64,000 nucleotides of DNA from Sinonovacula constricta (lineage: Eukaryota > Mollusca > Bivalvia > Cardiida > Solecurtidae), in assembly GCA_007844125.1 (NCBI GenBank), contig CM017565.1:12514618-12578617 (forward strand), in the 5' to 3' direction. Of the stretch, positions 12,893 through 23,519 are shown in pieces. The position numbers were made by a program, and so were the translations under genes. Under the pieces are notes generated by a model. It was given only the letters and a program-made list of their open reading frames with translations. It was not told where the DNA came from and searched no databases. Numbering within the stretch: the stretch's first letter is position 1; every line of letters starts with the position of its first letter.

Positions 12893-13637
12893 GATTCTCA
12901 ATGAAAGCTATTTTTAATGCTAATAAAAATAGGCACCATTTAAATTTTGTCAGATTTTAAATTACTGCTCAATGACAAAATGTGGCTGTCAAAATAGGGG
13001 TCATCATTAGACCGAATTGCAGTTTGAATGGACGACTATCTTCCTTTCAGCTAACAAATGGTCAGCAGATTGTGTGTAAACTGTGGTAAGTCAACAAAAA
13101 GGTGAACACACACACACACTCCGACAGAAACCTCGTAAACACAACAAACTGAAAGTAGACACGCGCTTTGTCCCTCCATTTTAAGTTCATTGAAGATTTC
13201 TTTTTTTTATTATCTCCCTTTGCCTTCGTTTTTTTTTGCATTTAGCAGTGGGTTTGAAAAATCAATGCGTCGAAACGTAAGTTCAATAATCTATTTACAG
13301 AATATAACAAATTATCTTATCCAGTTTGATAAAACTCATGAAGTTATATGACGCAATCACAAACTATTCAAGGCATATGATATTAAAACGTGAATGTTAT
13401 AGAATATACACATACATGCGCAAAATCTCCATATCTACTGCAGTAGATAAAATAATATTAATCGGTAAAGTAGTACATTCAAACATCAATATAATACGAC
13501 GCGTGTTCGTGTTGTTGAGCTGCTTTTTGTTTGTTCTCCACACGAGTTTCGCTGCACGCTGCCACAAACACATCAATCAAACTCAAAGCGCATCCCTCGT
13601 GTCATAAGAACCACGTGTATGACAGTCATTAAAGACA
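12893..13637 (-). promoter_or_regulatory. Spacer between the tandem NIPSNAP genes (5' region of copy A)
   Basis: These 745 bp separate the stop of copy B from the ATG of copy A, both on the minus strand, so the spacer must hold the copy B 3' UTR and probably the copy A promoter. I see no clear TATA box. An ORF on the plus strand here is not supported. Confidence 0.4.
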
Positions 13638-16600
13638 TCATTTCATTGGGGACCAAGAGGTGGGCAATAGGAGTCTGGAGTGCACGATCTTGACTTCTGA
13701 AAATAGAAATTGCTTACTGTGCAATCACGCGCTCTTGTGAGCCATAGATATTTAGTATATTATATAAAACATGCCAAAAGGCTGACGCATTTTGTTTAAA
13801 AAAAGATTGTTGTTAGCAGGCTATTTCTGACGCATTTTAAATGAAATAAGCAGTATCTGAATTGCAGGAAACGTTTGCCGCCTAATGGAATTCTTTATAA
13901 CATTGTTGACAGTAACACGCTCTACACAAAGACATTAATGCAAGCGTGCACCAACGGCACTTGTATGTTTTTATTATATCTTTTTAATTTATTACAATGA
14001 GAAAGCAGATATCCCCAAAATCGTCGGGCTGTGAGTATGAAGTGTCGTAGTATAGAGGTGTCTAAATGAAAGTGGCGTCACTGTTTAAGTATAGAAGGTT
14101 CCGCGTAATGATAGCAGCAAAATCAAGGTATACATGTATATATGTGGCACAAAATGTGGGCGTGTTATTCTGTCTTATATTTCACCCTATCAGATGCCAG
14201 TATTGCAAAATGTATCGGCTGTCTTTTTCTGGAAGAACATTTTGCTCCCTTACCTCTCATGGCTTATTGTAAGTAAAAGAAATTGACTTCAACTGTAATA
14301 ATTATGGTTTTCAGGATGAAAGCACTTGTAACCGACTAACCTTTGCTTTGGCCGGACGTAGACTTCAGAACGTTGTCTATATTAGGGTGGTACCATAGCA
14401 GAGAGCCTGAAACAAAATTGTTCAACTTACAGAATATACGTTTAGATCGAAAATGCAAATTTGTTGTAATTATGTGTATCAAACTCTTCTTAAGTCGGAA
14501 ATTTACGTGGGCCACCTTGCAGATGAGAATCGTGTTCGTGTTGTTCTTTTCAAATTACAAAGCTGTCTCTGTTTGCTTTAATCTAAAACTAGTGATTGTA
14601 ATATCAAGAATAAGAAGCAAATTACATGCCGACGAAAAATTGTTGTTTTGTTGAAAGAAAACAATAAAAATCACCACCAGTACCCATTTCTCCTGGTAGC
14701 TGTCCAATGATGTTGTAGAAGCCTGCTATCAGTTTAGCTCCTGGCTTATCCATGGATCGTACGTGTTTTACCATAGCATCTGGCTCCTGCCCCGGGAAAC
14801 AGAACTGCTGCAATTCGTATACACCTGATGAAAAGCGAAGAAAACTGTTTATACATCAAAAATGGCCTTTTAGTCCCCACCCCCACCCTAACACCATGCT
14901 GAGATATCCCAATTGAAAAATATGTAAACCAATTACCTTCTGCCAAGCTGATTAGGCGCACGGCAGGTGTGCCCGGTGCCTCGCAAGCCATTTTAGCACA
15001 TTGAGCGTATACAAACACTCTGTGACCATTATAAAGCCATTGCAGTTTGTTTTTGTATAATATGAAACAACATTTTCTTGAATAAAAATAATAATACAAA
15101 AGAAAAAAATCACTGTAGTTTTATTGTTTCATTAAACAAGTTAGATGGAACAATTCGAAACGAGCTTCTGTCTCTGAATCGATTTAGCGATAAATTAGCC
15201 GTGTTTGTAAAGTATAAACTAAAATTTAAGGCATTGGAATTTCGCTATGGGAAGCGACATCATAGCGGGAAATGTCGAACGTAACAAATGGTTGTTATTG
15301 TATGATAACATATTTATAACTATATAATAATCATTTGTACATGGTCGACCACTTTGACGTTGCCTCTTTGGTCTAGTGCTAAGTGACTCATTTCTGGGAT
15401 TGCTGTTGTTACGCAATATTACCTTGTAAATATGTGAACATTATAAACAGAAACTTAAAACAATAGAGATGATTTTTAAGGCAGTTAAAGTACAAACCAC
15501 CCAGGGCTGGTAAATCGGTTATGTGTTTTTGTCACATTTGCATTAACCTTGTTTGCCTTTGTCTATTGGTAGATAAAATTTAAATATCTGTGAAAATTTT
15601 GATAGGACCTTTTCTTATTTACCTCAATAATGTAAAATGTCTTTCGATTCTCACCGGAAGTTGGCGGGTCGTTTACGACCGTTCCCGGCAAACATCGGAG
15701 GAGGGCGTTGTCCTGTCTGTGTAGCATGGGCAGTACCTTACTGAAGTACTTGCTAATCCAAACCGGGTCTGCCGCCAGGGCGGCTCGAACCTTGGCCCGG
15801 TGGCCCAGGTTGTCTGAATGGCACACAACACACCAGTATATATGACAAACAGGCAGAACAAGGAAATGAAGTCATAGACAAGCATTATCTAACACATGGC
15901 ATGATCCTGATATACTTGGGCAAATCGAAAGTAAACTTTTAACAATATGCACGGAATCATTCCTAAATTCGTAGTCAACCTTTAAAACAAAACTATTTAA
16001 GGACCGAAACACCTGAAAATGTGCGATATTTTAATATCATTGATCTGACAAAGAAATTTAAACGATGAGCGTGGCAACCAAAGTAATTGCCTATGCTACA
16101 AACATGTACGCCAATATCAACGACGTCGGAATGACGTTAATACCAGTGGACGTTACACGTGTATAGCTTTTCTACCTCCACCCTTCTACGCCTTTCCGGT
16201 GACTCTCTACCCTTTGTTTTATAAACACAATAAAACTAACCCAGTTTATAAGATGCCATTACACTGCAAACGGCATTCCGAATTTTATTAAAATCACTAA
16301 AGGCTTTCCATATTTGTTTTCCTAAAGACTTGAATATAACGCGTAGCTATGAAAGTCCATTGGGCCAGGTCTGTTGATTGCATGGTGCAATCTTTGCAAG
16401 CCCACTGAGCTCTCTTAACCACTAAGACACCAGTGCTCTCGAATATTTATCAGATTTTCTACGTATGACAGATATTTATAGGTGTCATTGGGTCTCAGTG
16501 CCGCTGTGACGCAGTGCGATTTTGCTGTGCACTGAGCCGCCTCTTTTTGATGTCGAGATTAACGTGTATTTTTTGTGACACTCTTGTTTGTTTAAAACAA

Positions 16601-19233
16601 GATTGACACACTTGTTAAAAAACTGAGTCAAAAACTTACGATAAAGGTAAAGAAAATTAAGTTAAGAAAACACAGCTTTGTAAATTATTTTCATTTGGAT
16701 AGAATTATACTTTTCAAGATTGTCTACGACATTTATATCCGTATATTAAAAATATACACACAAAAGGATGTCCGTGAAGTTGGCAGCCTAGCAGCCCAGC
16801 AGCCCAGCAGCCTAGCAGCCTGAAGTTGGCAGCCTAGCAGCCCAGCAGCCTAGCAGCCTGAAGTCGGCAGCCTAGCAGCCCAGCAGCCTAGCAGCCTGAA
16901 GTTGGCAGCCTAGCAGTCAAGCAGCCCAGCAGCCTAAAGTTGGCAGCCTAGCAGCCTAGCAGCCTGATATAATCACTTTCTTACGACAATACAAGCTTAT
17001 AAGATATGAAACGAACCTTAAAACCTTAAAAACTCACATAATCTCTAGGCTGCTATAGTATGAACTAAGCAGCCTAGCAGCCTGGCAGCTAGGCAGCCTA
17101 GCAGCCTAGCAGCCTAAACTTACCGATTGATGTAAGAAATTTCGAAACGGTCCGAAAATCATTATAAACACATTTTCACGACACTACAAGCTCATTTGCT
17201 ATGAAAGCAGCCTTATTTGCATCCGAATTTTGTTCGCTTGAAGAAATTCTGAAACGGTCTGAAATTTATTATAATCACTTTCTTACGACAATAAAAACTT
17301 ATAAGATATGAAACGAACCTTAAAACCTTAAAAATTCACAAAATCTCTACACTGCTGGAATGTGAAGCTAGCAGACTAGCTGCCTAGCAGCCTGGCAGCC
17401 TAGCAGCCTAGCAGCCTAAACTTACCGATTGATGTAAGAAATTTCGAAACGGCCCGAAATGCATTATAATCACTTTTTAACGACACTGCAAGCTCATTTG
17501 CAATGAAATCAGCCTTATTTGCATCCGAATTTTGTTCGCTTGTGAAATTTGAAGAAATTCTGAAACGGCTTAAAATGCATTATAATCACTTTCTTACGAC
17601 AATACAAGCTTATAAGATATGAAACGAACCTTAAAACCTTAAAATTTCACATAAAGTCTAGGCTGCTGGAATGTGAAGCTAGCAGCCTGGCAGCCTAGCA
17701 GCCTGGCAGCCTGGCAGCCAAGCAGCCTGGCAGCCTGGCAGACTAGCAGCCTTAACTTACCGATTGATGTAAGAAATTTCGAAACGGCCTGAAATGCATT
17801 TTAATCACTTTTTAACGACACTACAAGCTCATTTGCAATGAAAGCAGCCTTATTTGCATCCGATTTTTTTCGCTTGTGAAATTTGAATAAATTCTGAAAC
17901 TTTCTGAAATGCATTATAATCACAAAGATATTTTTTTGTAATATTGTATATAATATAAAGTGATACAACTTGTATTCATGATTAGGTTTGTGTATTTGAG
18001 TTTTCACTATAACCAAAAATAAAACATAAACTATATTTGGTCATTCGTATTAGGTTCTGATTGTTGAATATGAATATCAGAGGTTAACAGATGTAGGACT
18101 TTACTCAATGTTCGTTCTTTTCGGTTACGGTTTTTTAACTAATGCCTTTGTAAGATTTGCTCAAATTGAAAGCTTTTGTTCAAACGCCACACAAGCTTCA
18201 CATCCGCTTTGGTGATAACTTATGATAACTAATGATGTTAAGCTGCTCTAAGTGATTATATTGCATTTTAAGCCGTTTCAGAATTTCTTCAAATTTAACA
18301 AGCGAAAAAAAATCGGATGCATATAAGGATAATTTCATTACAAATGAGCTTGTAGTGCCGTTAAAAAGTGATTAAAATGCATTTCGGGCCGTTTCGAAAT
18401 TTCTTACATCAATCGGTAAGTTTAGGCTGCTAGGCTGCCAGGCTGCTAGGCTGCTAAGTTCATACCATAGCAGCCTAGAGATTATGTGAGTTTTTATGGT
18501 TTTAAGGTTCGTTTCTTATCTTATAAGCTTGTATTGTCGTAAGAAAGTGATTATATCAGGCTGCTAGGCTGCTAGGCTGCCAACTTTAGGCTGCTAGGCT
18601 GCTGGGCTACTAGGATGCCAACTTTAGGCTGCTAGGCTGCTGGGCTGCTAGGCTGCTAGGCTGCCGACTTCAGGCTGCTTGGCTGCTGGGCTGCTAGGAT
18701 GCCAACTTCAGGCTGCTAGGCTGCTGGGCTGCTAGGCTGCCAACTTCACGGACATCACAAAAGGACCAATAACAAGACTTTAGCCGTTTTACAAAGAGCT
18801 AGTAACAATTAATCTCCGAAACCTGAAGCAGCTAGCTGCCAACAGCAACTACGTCGGTGTTGACTGCTACTTCGATAGACCCATTACTTCATAACTGGTG
18901 ATGTACAATGACGAAATCTCTCCAGGTGTTCCGAATGGCCGCTGCACGTGTCACTCATATATTTTACTCACCGTATTCCCAAAAGTGGACGACATCGTTG
19001 AGGCCACCCATCTCGCTGGTCCAGTAGCCGAGGAGACGTGAGTGACCAGTCCGAAGATGCATGTGCTCAACGCCAAGCTCCAGGAATGTCTTCATGTCCT
19101 TGGCATGCAGGCTGTACGTCCGCAACTCATATACCTTCTCACTCGCCTGTACTGGCGTGCTGGAAAAACACGCACCGGCCAAAGGACCCTGCATGGCGGA
19201 CGTTTTCGGATATTTAATACAACAGTTGATTTA

Positions 19234-19290
<57 letters not shown>

Positions 19291-19344
19291 CGTGTGCGTG
19301 TGCATGTGTGTGTATGTGTGTGTATGTGCGTGTTTGTGTGTGTA

Positions 19345-19393
<49 letters not shown>

Positions 19394-21633
19394 ATGTGTG
19401 TGTATGTGCGTGTTTGTGTGTGTATGTGTGTGTGTGGTCGTGTGTGTGTGCGTGTGTGTGTGTGGTCGTGTGTGTGTGTGTGTGTGTGTGTTGTATTGTA
19501 TTATTCTTTATACAGTTGGTAAAATAGCACATGCCAAATTTTCCAAATGGTGTCATTTAAGCTAGATCTATGAAATGTTCATTGAAACCAAAGATTTGAT
19601 GTTAAATCATTGTTTTATACATTAAAGATTTGTTTTACGCGGATCGACATTAACATCATCGCGGCGACTAAAAAAAAGAACCCCTTACAAACAAACAAAA
19701 TGACATTCAAATATCACGAAAATAAAAGTATGACAAGTATTCAGCAACTAATAGTCAGTAACTAATAATCAAGGATATACCAACTTCAGTGTAGATGGTT
19801 CAAACATTTAGACGGTTTGATCAAGTCTAATCCAAACATTAAGACGGTTTGATCAGGTCTAATCCAAACATTAAGACGGTTTGATAAGGACTAATCCAAA
19901 CTACGCCTAAGGCCTTTACGCCAGAAACGCGTAGCAAATCTTATGTTGCGGATTTACAACAAAATCCAAATTTATATCTGTTAAAAACATTTCTTATATG
20001 ATTTAAAACGATTATTTATAACACGCACGCTGTTTCTTAATAAATTTGTGTTGATTTAACGTTAATTTTGATCTGCAACTCAGTGTTTACATACTTAACA
20101 TGTACATTTGCATATTGTCGATTAACCGATTTTTATTTGATCAAAATCGTATGGGGATTTTCATTCAAGAAAAGGGCAGTTTTCGTTTGCACATTTGGGA
20201 TGCGGGTCCCGCTTTACCCAACATTCATTTAAAGGTGGAATCTGAGTTTAAGCACTACCACAGTTGTTAGTTAGTACATTTATACAACTCGTGAAGAAAT
20301 GCCCTTAATGTCCATTCTTTCCAAATCTATAAACAGGCAAGACGGGGGTTTCTGCATAAAATAGATATTGACGTCACAGCGAATTACCCGGATGATGAGT
20401 TCCAAAAGTAAGTGGTCACGTGGTTTTCTTAGTTAAACTAACTGTGCAGCGTGGGTCAGATAGGAAATACATGTTTGTAATGACAGCTGTGGTGCTATGC
20501 TTCACTTTTCAAATACTTATGACATCATTAGAAAGCATTCGTGGGATCTTTTCATATAAATTATTTTTTTTTTGTAAGCAACAATTGGGCTCATTTCAAA
20601 TGAGGATTTATGGCATATTAATTTAGAGAGCCATATAGGCATTTGTAAGTAACGAATCAACGAATCATACATATTATTTTCATGTTCTAATAATTAATTT
20701 GGCTTGGGTTATTAACACACATTTTTGCCTATCATTTACGTTTCAGTGAGTAACAAAATCTCGACCTGAACTTAGGTATGGATTTTCTACACGTTTTAGT
20801 TTAAATGAAGCATTTGCCAAGAAAAACAAAATGTGAAATAAAAAATTATGTCAACGGTTAAAAATGCATGTGTGTCGTCGTCTGTAAAGAATATTTGTTC
20901 ATTAGCTCGTATAGAGCACTAGCAAGCACTAGCAAGCAGCGTATGCTGTCTAGTTATCTATCAGCTTTGGATTATTGTATTTGTTTACGTCTGTACATTG
21001 TAATGACATCCCGTTTGCTGATCGACACAGTAGGCTATAGGCCAATGTTTATAAAAACAAGTCTCTGTTTATTTAACCTTTTCTGACTAGTCAACGTGCA
21101 AATACAAGCAATGCAAGTTGTGGGCCTAAAATGTATCGCACATGTAACAATGCGTATTTCAAAATAATAAATGTAAAAATATTTGATATAAAATGAGCCA
21201 ATTTTGCATCATACAATGTATAAACTTTTGGGATGTTAATTCAAGTATGTGGTGTCGTTCTCCACTGACCATGTCTATACATTAAAATCTGATTAACGGT
21301 GTTCCTTCTTTCAACAGCATTAAGCAGTTATCCTATGTTTAAGCACGACTGTAAAATGAAAAGATTAAGAGAATATTATATACCCAGTTAAAATGGTAAA
21401 ATAACATGTTAAACAAATGCACGAAGATCTGTGTGCCTTTATATGGAGCCTTGATGTTAACTTCTTAACAATTTCCCTATGGGAAACAATAGAATCAACG
21501 GCGAGGGTTTACTACCGGATGTGTATGAATCAAAAGCATAACTGACCTGTAGGTGGCGTTGTGGTCTCTCAGTAAGCCGAGCCAACCTGAACAGTGCCCG
21601 AGAGCCACCAAATCCGGTCCTCACGTGTGCCAT
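13638..21633 (-). CDS. NIPSNAP family protein, copy B (complete, 6 coding exons)
   Basis: Coding exons in transcript order: 21633-21547, 19188-18972, 15813-15655, 14824-14684, 14406-14341, 13696-13638; 729 nt, 242 residues, GT-AG introns throughout. Exon 1 encodes an Arg-rich, Ala/Leu-containing presequence (MAHVRTGFGGSRALFRLARL). Domain 1 begins near residue 47 (KVYELRTYSL) and includes GGLNDVVHFWEY; domain 2 begins GVYELQQF; the C-terminus is SWSPMK. Exons 2 to 6 match copy A exactly in length and phase. By eye the proteins are 50-57 percent identical in exons 2, 3 and 5 but 44 of 47 residues in exon 4. The exon 2 acceptor (GCAG before 19188) was chosen because it gives the same N-terminal spacing as copy A. 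Confidence 0.93.
16759..16767. repeat. Left 9-bp target-site duplication of the foldback element
   Basis: CACAAAAGG immediately left of the element; identical to 18756-18764. Confidence 0.85.
16768..18755. mobile_element. Foldback-type transposon with tandem-repeat arms and 9-bp target duplication
   Basis: A 1988-bp element whose ends are inverted copies of ATGTCCGTGAAGTTGGCAGC. Both arms continue through an 8-bp minisatellite (AGCAGCCY, grouped by GAAGTT spacers) into about 200 bp of unique arm sequence (CACTTTCTTACGACAAT and CTTACCGATTGATG), so the terminal inverted repeat is about 375 bp. The left arm has extra direct copies of a 300-340-bp unit (CTTACCGATTGATG at about 17120, 17421, 17756). 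The element is flanked on both sides by CACAAAAGG (16759-16767 and 18756-18764). No transposase ORF is present. Long inverted termini built of tandem repeats with a 9-bp duplication recall Drosophila Foldback elements; 9-bp duplications also fit Mutator-like elements. It sits in intron 2 of NIPSNAP copy B. Confidence 0.88.
18756..18764. repeat. Right 9-bp target-site duplication of the foldback element
   Basis: CACAAAAGG immediately right of the element; identical to 16759-16767. Confidence 0.85.
19235..19491. repeat. TG/CA dinucleotide microsatellite, about 257 bp
   Basis: Nearly pure TG on the plus strand with scattered C, A and T interruptions; CA in the NIPSNAP copy B transcript. It ends 46 nt upstream of the exon 2 acceptor. 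The long Cys/Val and Thr/His frames through it are artefacts. Confidence 0.97.
19797..19902. repeat. 32-bp tandem repeat, 3 copies
   Basis: Three copies of CCAAACATTAAGACGGTTTG followed by ATCAGGTCTAAT, with few substitutions. Intron 1 of NIPSNAP copy B. Confidence 0.85.
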
Positions 21634-23519
21634 GTCCGACTGTGTCTGTGTTTGTCTGTCTGTGTGGGTATCGCCGTCAAATACACTTGAAATTATGTCC
21701 CAGAATGAATGTCACTTCAGCTCTCGAGAGCCCTTGGACACCAAGCTGACCCAGTTACGATAGTGTAGATGATGTTTACCTACTGATAACATTTGTCCCT
21801 AGTTCCTACAGCTTGCTAGACCAGTGATATCGCGAGACAAGAGGAGGTAGGGTTGTTGCAACTGGTATACACACACAGCAAGCTAATGCAGACGCAAACT
21901 TAATTTAGGTAAATAATGAAACATACGTCACACATCATAAAAGAGTTTAATAAAGTAACAAGATTTCGTGATGAACTAACATGAAAAAACGCAAAGCAGA
22001 TAGGCTGCGGTTTAACTATTTTTTTAAAAGTACTCACAAGCTGTCATATTGTATTGTAAAGTATTGTTTTGCATGAAGTTGGTGCTGTAAGACGTTTATA
22101 ATTGATTCACCATAAAAAGTTGTGAATTGTGTCCTATCAGTATTATGGTATGTTATTTTTTCACGGTAACGATTGCACAGAATTTATGATTTTCCTTAAA
22201 AATTATTCAATAATTTACATATTGTGTAGTAAGTTGTCTGGATACAACAAACTAACAAGTTGACAAAAGTCGGTGGTCTTCTGTTGTTATATCTTTTTGT
22301 ATCATAAAACAATATCTAGATATAAAGGAAACACAGATTTCCAATAAAAACATAGCAATTTTGACGAACGTTGAACTTGAATATATATTTGCAAATACTT
22401 TTTATGAAATTAACGTTCCGTTATTGTCAAACGATGCCAGAAGCCATGACTATTATAACAAGTGGCGGCTATATTAAATGTAAACGTTATTAACATTTTG
22501 TTTGAACACGTAAACAGGGCAAAACAATGGTGACTGGGAAAACCCACACATTCATATTGGAGTCGTTATTTTCAAATAAACATAATATCATTGTTTAAGG
22601 GTAGTCCTTACATTTAAAGCTGAACATTTTTTTTTTCTAAAAAAACATTCCAACACAAAGAATGGTATTTGCGCGGCAAATCTTTACAGCGTGCAACAAA
22701 AACATGTATTTATATAATTTTCTTTTCGCATTGTTTCTCTGAAAACATAAATTTCGAAAAGGTAGAACCTTCAAGTTTAAATCTTAAAAAAGTTACATAT
22801 ATATTTCACACATATTTGTGCAGAAGTGTGAGCGAATTAGAGCGGTCTGCCCGAACCTAAAACAAAACTTATTGGTGCTCTACTCGCTATAAACCTCTAC
22901 AAGCTTTTTTATTGGGTTGTGATAAAGACAAGAACTGCAGACTGATTATTAAAAACGAAAACAAAAATACAACTTCGAAGAAAAAAAGTTTAACAATCAA
23001 ACTACAGAGATAACGGACGAACTGGTGCAGTCATGGTACATGAGAATAGGAATCAACAATTTATACGTGCAAGATTTTTTCCATCGTCGGATACCCCCGG
23101 TTGATTCTATTACGTTACTCTCCATTTATGGAGTAACGTAATAGAATCAACTGGGAGTATCCGACGATGGATTTTTCCCACAGTTATTACCTTCATTAAT
23201 TACGTAATTTGTTTAAGCAGTATTTTTAAGAATCAAAAGAAACAGAACCCCTTTTATATTTTTAAGTCCGTGCCAAATTGTAAGCGGTAATTTATGTATA
23301 TTGAGCCATCAGATAAGTGCCATCAGATTTAGCATTTTCTTAAAACATTTATATTAAAGCTTTTTTTAATACATAACGACAAGCTATTACATAACTTAAC
23401 TCTGTGACAGTTCAATGTTTTCTTGAAATATTTCCGTCTTTGGACGTGTACATTGCAATGATTCATTGCTTCGAGAGTATAGTGGTTTGCTATTCTTGAA
23501 CAAAGAGTTACGAATGTTG
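21634..23519. other. 5' flank of NIPSNAP copy B and intergenic sequence
   Basis: The first bases upstream of the ATG are GT-rich on the plus strand (GTCTGTCTGTGTG) and probably include 5' UTR and promoter; I cannot place the start site. The rest is AT-rich without convincing coding exons, apart from the palindrome at 23081-23170. Confidence 0.5.
23081..23170. repeat. 90-bp near-perfect palindrome (hairpin)
   Basis: The left arm beginning CCATCGTCGGATACCCCC and the right arm ending GGAGTATCCGACGATGG are reverse complements over about 40 bp with two mismatches, one of which is a G-U wobble in a plus-strand RNA. Pairing extends to the centre with a 2-nt bulge and a tiny loop. T-rich sequence flanks both sides. 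It could be a miniature foldback transposon, a recent inverted duplication or, less likely, a hairpin RNA. Confidence 0.9.

Noticed and set aside
14343..14654. 103-residue plus-strand ORF
   Set aside because: Overlaps NIPSNAP B exon 5 in antisense and shows no family features.
16360..16440. tRNA-like sequence on the minus strand (TTAGTGGTTAAGAG)
   Set aside because: Only an A-box-like word; no proper B box and no cloverleaf.
19042..19565. Long Cys/Val and Thr/His reading frames on both strands
   Set aside because: They are translations of the TG/CA microsatellite; the true feature is NIPSNAP B exon 2 plus the repeat.
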